Source: Brachionus manjavacas (Eukaryota; Rotifera; Eurotatoria; Ploima; Brachionidae). Taken from it: 64,000 bases of DNA. The DNA lies in assembly GCA_019054805.1 (NCBI GenBank), contig JAHQIY010000001.1, positions 8,880,501-8,944,500 of the forward strand, read 5' to 3'. The translations under genes and the position numbers were made by a program. Shown one piece after another: positions 44,601 to 57,000 of the stretch. The notes below the pieces were generated by a model. That model did no database searches. It saw nothing but the letters and a program-made list of their open reading frames with translations, and was not told where the DNA came from. The number at the start of each line of letters is the position of its first letter. The stretch's first letter is position 1.

Positions 44601-47489
44601 ATGTTTTTTTTATCTTATTACTAAAATGAATGATCCTCTATTTATTTTATCTCCTTTTTTTAATTAAAATTATCTGCCAGAAAAAAATTATTTATCTACT
44701 GACGAAAAACTATGCCATAAGTATAATAGAATAATTAATAAAAAAAATATTTTTAAATTCACAAGGAGGAAGCTAAGAAAAAGCTCAAATTTTCTGATGA
44801 AGAGATTGCTGAGTTGAATGTCGATTATCATTGGTATGACTTTGATGACGCAAGAATAACACCTATTTGTACATCTAAAATAAAGAATCAGTTTGAAGGT
44901 AAAGAATCAGCTTACATGCTATTCTACCGTAAAAAATCGCTTTCCAAGTCTTCCAAAAATATGCTCACAACGCTACCAAATTGGCTAAAATCAGAAATCG
45001 ATAATGAGAATAATCGACTGCAAGATATGCGCCAAGAATACGAAAAAAGCTTGAACTCAATCAAAATAGAATGTTATCTAGAAACAGATTTTTATGCCGA
45101 AAAAAATATTCTCTATTTAAAAAAAAAATACCAGGAAAAAAGTTTCGGTATCTTTTGTGATAAAAGATTTGACATTGTGGAAAACTTGAAAGAACTTTTA
45201 ACAAGATTTTGCACGGAACATAATGATTCAGAAAAAATAGATCAAGAAATTCAAGAACGCAAAGAAAAGTGCTTGGAAATTTTGTTCGATGAAGTTCCTT
45301 TTAACTGGTTACTAGTCGAGCGTGTCCAAGGCTTATCCGAGCCTATTTTTTACGTCAAAAAGATTCTATCCGACCCATCCGAATTGATGTCAAACATCTT
45401 CAGCCATGATCATAAAAATTTGTTGCTAATAATATCTAAACATTTGGATAGATTGCCCGTAGGTGAGGAATTTATGCCAATTTCGATTTGGTTCAAATAC
45501 TATGATCAAACTTTTGACATAAAACAAAAATCTTTTTTATTTACATGTAGCACAATGTTAAAACAGGTAAAGCAAGAACTGGGATCTTATTTACTAAATA
45601 TTCAATCAAACCATCAGCTTGACTTGACTGATGAAGAATTACAGAATTTGTCATGCCAGTCGTTTACTTTTAATTTGATTAAATCAAGACCTAGTTCGAT
45701 CATTAATCAAAACGAAAATCGAACAGAAACTATTTTGCTCGATCAATCCAATTACGATCATAGGTCACTCAGAGAACTTGATGTCCACAATGGAGATACC
45801 ATAGCAGTTGAATCTGAAGAAATAATAAATCAGCTTTTTGAAAAAAAAATGGATTTAAGCTCCCTTAATACCGCTCAATTTTCAAATAAATTAATTAAGG
45901 TAAATGTCATTAATTTTTTGTTATCAGAAGATGAGCTAAAATCAGGATTTATTCCGAGTTGTGAATTGTCCATTGAAGAGTCAGATACGGTAAAAAATAT
46001 GCGTATTATGGCCATTTCTTCATTTGAAAATGGAGCATCTTTAGACCAATTTCATTTAAGATTTTTGCTTGACCAAGATTTAGACATGGTTAGCATGATG
46101 CAGAATTTTAACATCCAAGACACTCAAACAAAATTTTTCTATGCTTTGTATGATGATAGCTTAGTTGGTGAAATAGTTGAGCCAATCTTGAAAAAAGCAA
46201 TTAACATCGATGAACCTAAATTGATTTTTTTGCTCAGCCCTGGCAAAGCTCCACTGCACACGAATGGAGATTTAGTTCTCAAATGTTGCACAGACAAATG
46301 TATAGGGGACTTTTTTGTTGAAATCATGACTAATCTAAACGAAACAGTTGGTCAGCTGACTGAAAAAATTTGCTCTCTATTAAATCTGGAACCTTTGGAT
46401 GCTAATGATGAGAGTGCTTATTATTTACGTAAGCTAGACTGGCTCGGAGATATAGAATCAGTTTTAAATGATATACATCAAAAATGCTCTCAGGCAAAGC
46501 TCAAAAATAGTCAAACAATTCAGCTAACTAGAGGAGTTTTAGTACCACCAAACAATTTTAAAATTAAACTTTGGCTCTGTGGAAAAATTGAACCTCTGGA
46601 CAAAGATGAAGTTGCTCTGAACGAATTAATTGACAAAAGACAAAAAGACTTTAGGCTGATCAAAGAAATAATTGTATCAAATGAGCTTAAACTGGATGAC
46701 TTGAAGCTTCTGGTTTCAAATATTCTTTCTGAGTCTCAAATTGAATTTATAGATTTTAGAATCCGAATTCTCAAAAGTGTTGCCAAAGAAGATTGGTCAG
46801 ATTTGAATTATAAATTTATTAAGAAAAAGGCTTTGATCGAATGGCACCATAATTTAAGGCAACTTCATTTAGCTCAAGAAACCGATTTGGGAATTGAACT
46901 ACTTGATGAAGATGACTCAATAAATCAAGGAGTTGTACTGCTCGATTGTGTTAGGCTTGATTTAAAGACTCGCTTGTGCTCGAGTAAAAGCTTTAAGCAA
47001 ATATTCTGGAATATTAACAATGGAGCAACATTGGCATCGTTGAAGGACTCCATTCTAAAGTCGTATCTCGATCTGGAACCAGGAGAAGCATTTAGGATTC
47101 ACATAGCCAAACGATTCTATGAAAAATACCAGTGGATCGTGCTAAGAGACATGGTTGAAACTCAGCCGCAAAAAGGAAAAAAGAAAAAAGGCTCAAATTT
47201 TGCACAAAATACAAGGTCTAATCTTAAACAAGGCCCTTTTAATATGGGAAACGGAGATTTAATCACGTTTACGGTGCTTGATCCGATTGACAATCGAACC
47301 AGTCTTTCTCCTCAAGATTTTATGTCAAATGAAGATTTGGACTATATGAACAAGAAAAACATTACTGAAGCCGAAATAAATAGAATGAGAAAAGAAAAGC
47401 AATCAAAAGAGCAAAAGGGAAAAAAGGAAGCTTACAGAAGACCCGAAGTTGGAATCAAAATTAAAATTGATGATTTTAGTAAAGATTAA
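41623..47489 (+). CDS. USP40: Ubiquitin carboxyl-terminal hydrolase 40
   Basis: Cysteine protease that removes ubiquitin. Exons 41623-41806, 41860-43073 and 44766-47489, all in phase, 1373 residues (human 1235). The Cys box [19 protein letters not shown] has the nucleophile at Cys45 and the oxyanion Asn at 40. USP40-specific [20 protein letters not shown] and [17 protein letters not shown] follow. A Zn-finger pair CLGC/CEKC lies in the fingers region, and the His box reads [15 protein letters not shown]. Then come [20 protein letters not shown] and, in exon 3, [20 protein letters not shown], both diagnostic of USP40 among USPs. The long C-terminal part has ubiquitin-like repeats by family knowledge. 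It ends in a basic tail. The middle intron is 1692 bp. Confidence 0.93.
43074..44765. other. Long intron 2 of USP40
   Basis: 1.69 kb against 53 bp for intron 1. Its first kilobase is featureless AT-rich DNA. From about 44000 to 44500 the minus strand carries protein-like sequence (separate entry). Just before the acceptor the sequence is AAATTCACAAG. Confidence 0.6.
44000..44470 (-). pseudogene. Decayed antisense coding fragment inside USP40 intron
   Basis: Minus-strand frames read like eroded protein with four or more stops and shifts: [69 protein letters not shown], then an open stretch [20 protein letters not shown] through [13 protein letters not shown] to a stop near 44010. Codon style is more protein-like than the surrounding intron. 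I do not recognise the family; a processed pseudogene or transposon gene is likely. Confidence 0.45.
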
Positions 47490-48082
47490 ATTTGAACTTT
47501 TAAATAAGTAAATAAAAATTGCAAGATTTTTTCCTATCAAAATTTTTAAATAAATAGAAAGAAGTACAAAGCGCTATAAGTTTTTTCTTACCTCAATTTA
47601 AATAAAAATTACCCCAATTATTAAAAAAAACATATCAAATTTATTAGAAGAATATTTTTTTCTATTAAGCTCATCAGAAAATATAGTTCATAAAAGATTT
47701 AATTTTAAAAATAATACAAGTTGTTTAAATTAAGAGCAAAAGCTTAATATCTCAATCAAAAAATTAGCAAATATTACCACAATAGAAATATCTTCTTTTT
47801 ATTTATGAACTGGGTTTTTTTTAAATTCTTGTTTTTTTTTAATTGTTTGATACTTTTTGTTGATCTAGTTTTTGTTAACGTCTTCTTCTTCTCTATCATT
47901 CTAACAAATTCCCTTTGGTTCACCATAACCACCGACTGTATCAGAGGGCTGGCGAATTAAAACTAGTTTTTTTAGAGGCACCACTTTTTAGGTTATATAG
48001 ATAAGTCCATTAAAATAGTACCAGATACGATGCGAATACTTAGAATGTTGCAATCCTAAGTTTATAATATGTTTATTAATTT
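47490..48082. other. USP40 3' flank
   Basis: AT-rich, no gene seen. A CCATTAAAATAGTACCA word at 48007-48023 resembles a motif at 50829-50846 and, inverted, at 62264-62280. Confidence 0.35.
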
Positions 48083-48328
48083 TTAGGCTTTAAACCTAAA
48101 TTCTCTTGATAAATTATTTCCTTCTTGACTTCTTCTGAAATGTGTTTGAATTTTTGTTATTTGAACGTCGTAGTTTGTATGTTTACCGTCAGAAATAAAG
48201 ACTTTTTCATTAATTTCACCATTGTCTCTAAAATAAATTGAAACTTTGCACCCGCCTTTCTTGTAATAGAAATCATAACAGTATTTTTGCCTTCGTTCTT
48301 GTTTGTTTTTTGCCCTGTAAACGTTCAT
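48083..48328 (-). pseudogene. FLYWCH-like zinc-finger fragment of a MULE transposase
   Basis: An 81-residue open frame: MNVYRAKNKQERRQKYCYDF, then YYKKGGCKVSIYFRDNGEIN and FISDGKHTNYD. The order of aromatic, Cys, GCK and a late His matches the FLYWCH-type Zn finger found at the N-terminus of animal MULE transposases. Sequence upstream on the minus strand is broken by stops, and the catalytic domain is absent. It is a fragment; no relation to a host gene is seen. Confidence 0.5.
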
Positions 48329-49159
48329 AATTTATCTGCTATAAAATTATTTTTTAGTTACTCTTGAAACATTTCTTACGTATCGCAATCACTGAAATGT
48401 GTGTATACTTTGCCTTTACCGCGTTTTCGTTTAAATAACGTAATCATCCGAATTGAGTGATATATTAATTTTTTCAAAATTGAGCACTGTTTTTAAAAAA
48501 ATAAAAATTCAATTTTAGTGACATGTAATAAAAAGTGAACACATTTTAAAACTATTAAAAATTGTAAAAGCTTATATAAAATTCTTTTAAATAGTGATAT
48601 GTCATTATTTGATTTGGTAGCATGTCACAAAATTATTTTTTAATTTAATATATTTATTAACTTTTATAGGTAATTTTTATAAAATTTGAGGTATGTTTTA
48701 TTTGAGGCACGATATTTCCAAATGCCTAAATTTAATAAATTTATGTGAATTAAGTAAAAAAACTCAAGCAACGAACTTAATATATAAAAAAAAATAATAG
48801 ATTAACTTTTTTTGTTTTTAGTATTAAATTTGATTGTAATAAAATTATAATACAATTTCCAGTTGTTTTATTAAGAGAGATTAACTATTACTATTGTTAT
48901 CAATTTTTTTGAATTTTCTTTTGTATTTGTTTTTTTTTAATGAATTTATTAAATTGGCTTCTTTAAATTCATTTGGCAGATTCATCAATTTGTTGCAATC
49001 CTGTTTGTGAGGAAATTTTGTCTAGTCGAACAGTTCTTTACCATTTGTCTTTACAGCTCATTTTGTATATTTGCTGAGCCATTTAGTAAAATTATATTTG
49101 AGTCCGGTAAGCATCTGATAAAATGATACCAATTTATTTGATAATATTTTTTTGATTTA

Positions 49160-50091
49160 CAGTTTCTTCTCGATTTTGTGATAGGGCGCGTCAAACTAAA
49201 AAGCTGTCACAAAATCAAAATGTCACAAATTCGCTCCTGTGTCATAAATGTCTAAATAATAAAAATCTAAGTTTACATAAAATTACATCAAATGTAGAAT
49301 CTAATAAAATGTTGCTAAAAATGCGTAAAATGATGTAATAAAGTCAGTAGCCATTTCATCTAAAGACTTGTTTGAGTAAAGATTTTGAATAGCTATAATA
49401 AAATACTCCTAATTACAGTTGTTTAATTCTCCAAATTTCTTAATAAAAGAATCGAATATTTTTGATAAATCTTCTCACATAATTGTATCAAATGACTCTT
49501 TTTCGATTCTTGGCCGCTAAAATCTAAGTCAATTTTTGCAATTTGAGCATAATTTTTTTTTCAGCATAAAAATAAGAATAACTATCTAAATTAACTAAAT
49601 TAAAAAAAAAATAATATTTCCTTTGTACAGAATCAAGTATATACTACTAGAAGCACCAAAAAAAGTCATTTTGAATCGTTTTTTAATTGAAATTTTGAAT
49701 TTATCTACAAAATCAATTGATGAGTCATAAAATATTTATAAAAAGTATACAAATCTTTAAAAGACTGACTCAAATCCTAATACTTGAACGAAGATAAGCA
49801 AATTTAAAAAATACAAAAATTATAGTCTGCATATTTTACATGAAAGGAATGAATTCATTAGAAGATAAAATTTCATTAGAAGATAGAATTCATTCCTTTT
49901 TGAACCTATTTTTCTTCTTTCATGTAAAATACGCAGACTATAATTTTTGTATTTTTTAAATTTGCTTATCTTCGTTCAAGTAATAGGATTTGGGTCAGTT
50001 TTTTAAAGGTTTGTATACTTTTTATAAATATTTTATGACTACAAAATCAAATTGTCACAAAATCATGTAACACAAAATCGAGAACAGACTG
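49160..50091. mobile_element. pogo-like non-autonomous DNA transposon with internal palindrome
   Basis: The ends are inverted repeats: CAGTTTCTTCTCGATTTTGT on the left (49160-49179) and, from the other strand, CAGTCTGTTCTCGATTTTGT on the right (50072-50091). Nearby TCACAAAATC words repeat at both ends. The left flank is TA; the right flank is CA, a possibly mutated TA. The 932-bp interior has no transposase and is dominated by a long palindrome at 49723-50040. Confidence 0.65.
49723..50040. repeat. 318-bp near-perfect palindrome
   Basis: The left arm 49723-49846 and the right arm 49917-50040 are both 124 bp and inverted copies of each other with about five mismatches (AGTCATAAAATATTTATAAA at the outside; TATTTTACATGAAAG at the inside). 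The 70-bp centre contains a second, small inverted pair GAATGAATT/AATTCATTC and a repeated CATTAGAAGATA. Transcribed, it would fold into one long hairpin. Confidence 0.9.
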
Positions 50092-50821
50092 CATTGTATT
50101 AGATCATCTCTTGTTCTAAGATAATTAATTCTATAATCATCAAAACATCATTCCGAATGAATTGAATGTTTTGGCAAAACATCATTCCGAATGAATTGAA
50201 TGTTTTGGCAAAACATCAAAATGAATGTTTTTATGCCCGAGTTTTTAAAAACTCTGGTTTTACATACAATAAATTTTGCAAAATGATTGCAAAGATAACT
50301 CAAAATTTTTCTGAAAATTTAACAAATTTTTGCCAGCCAGAAAATAAAGCGTCCTAACAACAAATGCTTCAGTTGTTTTATTTTAATACTGAATAAAAAT
50401 TACAGCTAAAATTTCTAATAATTTTACACTCTCAACATTAATAAAATATTCTAATTAAATTTTAATTTCACAATGAAATCGGACATTTGTTTGATCAAAA
50501 TATACAAAAAAAGTGATCATGAATTCACAAAAATATTTATGGATTGAATGCTTAACAGAATATATCTTATTATTTATCTATATCTTTATTTTTATTATTT
50601 TCGAGTCAAAATTTTACCGAAAAAGAGCTAATTTATGTATTATAGTGGACTAATATATAAAAGAGAAAAACCTTATTTACTTTTATATTTAAAATAGAAT
50701 TAGAAATAGAATTTACTTGGATAATCTTTATCTATTAGGATTTACTAGAAAATCTTTTCTGTTTATTTTTTGTCTACCTTATCCTTGGTAGCAGCTATTT
50801 TTTAATTATTCTTATATATAT
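50092..50821. other. Spacer between transposons with a 34-bp tandem repeat
   Basis: At 50141-50208 a 34-bp unit beginning CAAAACATCATTCCGAATGA occurs twice in perfect tandem, with a partial third copy to about 50230. The rest is AT-rich and no gene is supported. Confidence 0.6.
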
Positions 50822-52590
50822 ATAAGGGCCATTAAAAACGATACCACAAAACTTAAATAGAATACCCCGAAATTTCACTGAAAAGCGCACTGAAAAAACA
50901 ACCGAATGAAACACAAGCTTTTAACGCTGTTCCAAAAGGTATCGAGTCTAGTGAGTCTGAAGAAGAGGAACCAGTTTCAAAAAGAGCAAGATTGGAGGCA
51001 AACAATGTAGAAGTAATTGTCAAACAAACAAAATTGTGTGATCAATGTGGCGCGCAAATGAAGAAAAAACGCTACTGGGATTTTCCAAACAAATGTGGGA
51101 AAAATTAAAAAATTTAGTGTCACAAGTAAAAAAAAGTTTTTTTTTTTTAATTTATTGTCTTTTTAATCAAATTGGTGTCAAAAAATAAAAAAAGTGTTTT
51201 TTTTATATTTTTATGTATTTTTTTATTTTTGTGGTTATTCTAATAAAATTAACCGATATTCTTTGGAAGCTCTTGATAGAACCTTACGAGACATAATGAA
51301 AGAAATTAATCCAGAAAATGCCAACATTCTGTTTGGAAATAAAGTAATTGTCTTTGGAGGTGACTTTAGTCAAATTTTGGCAGTTGTTCGAAAAGCTAAT
51401 AGTGCTGAGATTGTAGCAGCCTCTATTAATAGAGCATATTTCTGGAAATAAGTCCAAAAATTAAAATTAACAATAAATATGAGAGTTAAAAACGGCAACG
51501 ACAATGACTCAAAAGAGGCTGAAGAATTTTCGAATTTTTTATTAAGAATTGGAGAAGGCAGAGAAAAAATGTTTAATGACGAAAGTGGCATAAGTGATCT
51601 TATTGAATTACCGACTAAAATAACAAATCATTTCGGACCTATCGATTTAATTAAGCATGTTTATCAAAATTTTTCAACTGAGTAAACAAAAATCAAAAAT
51701 TTTTATTTAAATAATTTAAATTAGAATTTTATTTATTAACAGAATTGATGAAGAATTTTTAATAAATAGAGCGATTCTCTGTCCCAAAATTAACGATGTT
51801 GAAATTATCAACAATCTAGCAACTGATCTTTTTAAAGGTTTTAAACTTTATAAACTATATTTTAATCAAACTATCAAACTATTGATTTTATTAAAGGTGA
51901 TTGCAAAGAATATTTATCGATCGATACCTTAATTACTGATTCAGATACAGCGCTTTATCCCACCGAATTTCTTAACACACTTAATATATCAGGATTGCCA
52001 CCAAATAAATTGAGACTTAAAATTGGACAACCAATTATTTTAATGCGAAATATTTCCCCTAACGATGGTTTAATGGTACCAGACTAATTATTCAAAATCT
52101 ATATGATAAAATCATTCATGCCAAAATAGCCATAGGAGAGTTTAAGGGAAAATCAGTATATATTCCAAAAATGCCTTTGATACCAAGCGATTCTGGATTA
52201 CCATTTGATTTTAAAAGAATTCAATTTCCTATAAGACCTGCTTTTGCGATTTCTATTAACAAATCTCAAGGGCAAACCTTAAAATTTGTTGGTATTTATT
52301 TATCTGAACCAGTTTTTACGCATGGTCAATTATACGTAGCTTTGTCAAGAGTGTCTTCAATAAATAATATTTGCGCAGTACTACCTGAAAAGGTTTTTCT
52401 TACAAGAAATGTTGTTTATACAGAAATATTTATTTAATTATTTAATCTATATATATAAAAAAATTTTATAACATCAGTTCTAATTAAAATTTTTCTATAT
52501 AATAATAAAATTTTTCAATTAATCTCCATTTTTATTATTATTATTCCGGCAGCGGAGCAACGGGTTAAACCTTGTTGTCTTTATTTTTGA
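50822..52590 (+). mobile_element. Helitron remnant with RepHel helicase domain
   Basis: From 51264 the translation gives the PIF1-type helicase of Helitrons: LEALDRTLRDIMKEI, NKVIVFGGDFSQIL, INRAYFWK, a stop, KLKLTINMRV, FSNFLLRIGEGREKMF. After two apparent introns (51682-51741 and about 51838-51896) come PPNKLRLKIGQPIILMRNIS, a frameshift near 52070, and [20 protein letters not shown] with [13 protein letters not shown] to a stop at 52437. Rep and the first helicase motifs are missing. An upstream segment (about 50880-51108) encodes KLCDQCGAQMKKKRYWDF, perhaps its N-terminal zinc motif. A GC-rich CCGGCAGCGGAGCAACGGGT (52545-52564) may be the 3' terminus. It is dead. Confidence 0.8.
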
Positions 52591-52913
52591 AAATTTTTTT
52601 AATTAAAAACTTTTGAATTTGATTATTATTTTTAAACATTTGCAATTTATTAAGGGAAATTCTTTTTGAAGTTCAAAATTTTCAATCAAAATTTAAATTT
52701 AAAAATCTTAGAATTTATTCTTAAAAATTTCTTAAATTAACTCTCCTCTTGAATTTTCTAAAAACAAGACAAATTAAAATCCATGTATATACTATTTTTA
52801 AGTGTTTATCTAAGTTATATTTGCTTGATTGTAAAAATTAAAAAAAATAAAACTTATAAATTTGAAACATTTTTTAAATCAAAAAAATTTATAAAAATAT
52901 AGAAAGAATTTAA
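52591..52913. other. AT-rich upstream region of CDC26
   Basis: About 320 bp with no gene; it presumably holds the promoter of the CDC26-ADAT2 pair. No TATA box is obvious. Confidence 0.4.
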
Positions 52914-53289
52914 ATGATCCGCCGTAAGCTAACCAGAATCGAAGTTACCTTAGACGACACAAAAGAATTAGACGATTTATTTACAAAAACACCACAAATA
53001 AATCAGGTATAAATTTAATATTCGTTAAAATCTTTAAATAAAATTTGGCTTTTTTTAACTAAAGCAACTTCTGGTTTTGGGAAAAAAATTCGACTTAAAC
53101 CAAACTACTGATTCTCCATTAGATTCTGCTTCATTAGCCACCAGAAACAACGCAGCTAACTCAACCATCAACACAATTGTTGGGGAATCTCAATCCAACC
53201 AGTCCAATTTAAACGAATCTGAGACTCGATTTATGTACAACCCTCAACCATTTAATCCTTCTTCAGATCGATTTAGTCAAGACAATTAG
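52914..53289 (+). CDS. CDC26: Anaphase-promoting complex subunit CDC26
   Basis: Small APC/C subunit (APC12) whose N-terminus threads into the TPR groove of CDC16/APC6 and stabilises it. Exons 52914-53006 and 53065-53289, 105 residues (human 85). The N-terminus MIRRKLTRIEVTLDDTKELD matches the family's M-hydrophobic-RRKPTRxELKxDD signature, and the C-terminus MYNPQPFNPSSDRF matches its YKPQPKPNNRxSxF block. The Asn/Ser-rich middle is longer than in vertebrates. Its stop lies 14 bp before the ADAT2 ATG and no poly(A) signal fits between, which suggests a shared transcript. Confidence 0.88.
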
Positions 53290-53303
53290 ATATCTAAGTA
53301 ACA

Positions 53304-53855
53304 ATGAACACATTTAATCATACAAAATGGATGAAAGAAGCATTAAACACTGCAAAAAAAGCTTTAGATTTGAAAGAAGTTCCTGTCGGTTGTGTTATTG
53401 TTAATGAAAATGAACTAATAATTGGCAAAGGTCATAATTTGACAAATGCTTTAAAAAATCCCACTCGACATGCTGAATTTCAAGCAATTGATGAAGCATT
53501 TGAATGGTGTGAGACAAATGGTCAAGATTGGAAGACTGTCTTATCAAAATCCATCTTGTATGTTACGTGTGAGCCATGCATAATGTGTGCCAGCGCTCTC
53601 AGACGAGTTTATCTTAACAATTGTGTTTATGGATGCAGCAATGAAAGATTTGGAGGATGCGGAAGTGTATTAGATATATCATCGTCAAATAATGACCTCA
53701 ACTATGGCCAAGATATTAAAATAATCAGAGGAATTTGTGAAGATTTGTCAGTTAAATTACTTCAATCATTCTATGCTTGTGAGAATCCTTTTGCTCTTGA
53801 ACCAAAGTCTAAAGAAAATAGAATTAAACCTGAATTAACTTCAATTTTGATCTAA
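53304..53855 (+). CDS. ADAT2: tRNA-specific adenosine deaminase subunit ADAT2
   Basis: Catalytic subunit of the ADAT2-ADAT3 enzyme that converts adenosine 34 to inosine in tRNA anticodons. A single exon of 183 residues (human 191). The deaminase motifs are complete: HAE at 56-58 (Zn ligand and proton-shuttle Glu) and CEPCIMCASAL at 89-99 with the two Zn-binding Cys at 92 and 95. VPVGCVIV and NERFGGCGSVLDI are also typical. AATAAA follows at 53899-53904. TATCTAAG directly before TAACAATG could serve as a trans-splice acceptor between CDC26 and this gene. Confidence 0.95.
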   Translation: MNTFNHTKWMKEALNTAKKALDLKEVPVGCVIVNENELIIGKGHNLTNALKNPTRHAEFQAIDEAFEWCETNGQDWKTVLSKSILYVTCEPCIMCASALRRVYLNNCVYGCSNERFGGCGSVLDISSSNNDLNYGQDIKIIRGICEDLSVKLLQSFYACENPFALEPKSKENRIKPELTSILI

Positions 53856-54016
53856 AGCTTATTTTTAATTATTAATTTTTTTTATTCAATTAATTCGAAA
53901 TAAATATTTTGTATGATTATTTTAGAATTTTGAGTAAATTTTTTCACATTTATTGTAGAAATCGAAGTCTACTACTTTTTACAGAGAGAATTTTTTTTAT
54001 TTTCCTTTTTTTTAGC

Positions 54017-57000
54017 ATGACTTTCATTAAAGATTTCTTTTCAAATCGATTTGTTTCATTATTTTTAAATGTTATTAAATATGGAAGTTTGTTTTGTATT
54101 ATACCTCCATTGCTCAACTATGCAGCTTTGAACAGAGAGTCTCCATACATGAGCTCCCATGGTCTTCCTTATGATGTCGGCTCAAGTCAAAAATTATTTC
54201 TTAGTTGTAAAGGCAAAGGCTTACCAACTGGTATTTAGAAAAACTTTAAGTCGTAGTTGCTATACAAATTTAATTAAGTTGTCTTTGATGGCCCCATTGG
54301 ATTAAACTCTGATTTATGGCTGCTTCTGCAAGAAAAATTGTCTGAGCTAACTAAAGTTTGTGTTTATGATAGGGCTGGAATCGGCTTAAGTGAAAGACCT
54401 TTTGAAATACCTCAAAATGATTCTGAAAAATTACCTAGGGCTAAAATTCAGCGTGGACAAGAATTTACAATTGAAAGGTAACTCTTAGAAACTATAAAAC
54501 ATGAACTAAAAATTGCATTAGAATGGCCGAAGATTTAAGAAGACTTTTAACATCATCGAGTCAGCAGGAAAGGCCACTTATGTTTGTTGGATCTGAATTG
54601 GGTGCTATGATTGCCAGATTTTATACACAAATTTATCAAGAGTAATTAAAATATATATTTTTTTACAGGATGGTTTATAAAAAATTTTAAAAATTAAATC
54701 TTAAATTTCCAAAATTAATTATTTTATATGGTCTACCTACCACTACCACACACTCAATTCCCGATGAATAATTTTATTAATAGTAGGATTAAATTGGCTA
54801 AAAACAAAAATTAAAGTTTAAATAGTGCAAAAGACTTTATTAGCTCCTTTAAAAGCACTCAAATTATTTTCATTAGCCATAGTTTTTGGAACTCGTCTCC
54901 TAGTGCTAGATATCCTTTTTAAGAAGAAATTATTTCGTCTTTTTTTTTCTCTCCTTTGAATTTGTTTTATGCCCTCTTAAACATTGACAATGTCTAACAC
55001 GTATTAAGTAAAATCCTATTAAAATCATATCACTTAATTTATTTCAATTTTTTAAAATAAAAAATAAAAATATTTTAATTGATCATTTTTCTATTATTTT
55101 TTAATCTTTTTCAATTTATTCATTTTGTTCATATATCTCTTTTTTTAATCATCAATTAGTAAGTAAGTTAAGTAAAATTAGTAAGTTTTCTTTAAACAAA
55201 AAGGGAGAAAACATGGGGTTCGGAACGTAGCCCCGATTAAGGGAAGGTATTAGGACTGGACAGATTACTTATTATATAAATTAAAAAAAGTATATATATA
55301 AAATAATAATAATAGTATTAAGTAAGGGGAACTTTTATAAATTGAAAATTTTAGCTGTTTCAAGTCAGTCATGTGGAAATTCGTAGACAAAAATTGAGAC
55401 TATTTTCTGGATCTCTTGAACTCTCAACAAAAACATACTCATAGTCCTTTATGAGTGATATAATTAACTCATTTTTGTAGAAAAAAAAGTTTTATATGAA
55501 CAGTACATATCTTATAAAGAGTTTTTTAAAACATGTCTTTGATTGTATCAATTTTTGATTTTCAAGAAAACATACGGAGATTTATGAGGGTGTATCATGT
55601 GTTAAAGGATAAATTGAGTTAAAGAAAATATTTTAAAGTTTATGAAAGTTAGTATGTGAAATGAGACTGTTAGTTTCTTACACTCACTCTTGATTTTTTT
55701 ATTTTTTATTTTAATTTTTTAACTAATGATAAAGTTTGGTCTTAATTATTTCTATCAGTTGTAAAATCGGAATCTGAAAATGGAATAGCATCAAAAAGAT
55801 GGTTAAATTTTTTTCCAGTCTGCTTTTCTGAAAAAAAAGCTTTTAAATTATTTATTTCCACTTTCGAATAATTCAAGTCCAAATTCAAGTTTAATTTGAA
55901 AATTATCACTAGTCAAGTCATCTTCAAAGACTTCGAAACTGGGAAAAAAAAGGAACCTAAGCTATTAGAAAAAATCAAGAATCGAATTGAAGTTTCAATT
56001 AATTATATTGAATTAAATATGGATATATATATTTTTTTAAATTATGTTAAGTGTTAATTAAACAAATAAAAATTAATTAAACATTAAAATTAAACATTAA
56101 TTTATGTTCTCAGACAACTTACCATTAATACATTTAAATACATCTTTTTAATTAATTATTTATATTTACATTGTATATATTAATTATATTTAATTGGTTT
56201 TATATTTTAAATTTAAAAACTATAGCAACAGTCAGAAAGCAATAAATGGCTCTTTTTGGATAGATTGAACTAAAATGTTTTCCCTTTGATCAATCGAAGG
56301 AAATACTTTACCTTTACATATTAAATAACTATTTTCATGACGTTCAAATAATTTTTCTATCTATTACCTGACTGATTTAACTTTTCGAGTAACATCGAGT
56401 ATTTTGTTGCACATTTTGTTTGGTTCAGTTTTGTTATTTTTAACTAAATTTCTTATTAATTAATCAAATGAAAGTTCGCATAGATAGAGCATGTATTCTT
56501 TTTTCCAAAAATTATTTTCATTAGATTTTTTATATAGTTTTAATAATCTGAATCAAAAACTTATTAAAAAGATTTAAATTTCTTAATTAGAGATAACTCT
56601 GGTTTAAAAATCCTTTTAATAATTAAAAATTTTAAAATAAAACCTAAAAAATAATTTAACATATTTTGTCACTTGACAAATGAAAGTCAAAGGAAATAGT
56701 ATAAAAAATTAAGAAAAAAATTTGTGGGTTTGAGAGTAGAAAGGCTGAACATTTTTTTTTAAAGTGATATCAGCCACATTGTAATGATAAACCCCTTAGT
56801 AGAGACTTTATTTGATGAAGACAATGGCGACTGGAAAAAATTTTGGTAAATTAGTAATTATTTTTTAATTGAATTTTATTTATCTCAAAAAAATAGGTAT
56901 GAAAATATGGTTCCAAAATGGTACAGTTATGCGATTGGATCATTGATCGGTTTGAATCGATTTTTGATAATGGCTAATGTTTTAAAGCCTCAGATAAATT

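Noticed and set aside
50166-50357. 63-codon open frame after the 34-bp tandem repeat
   Set aside because: It begins inside the repeat, has no recognisable motif, and lies between transposon remnants.
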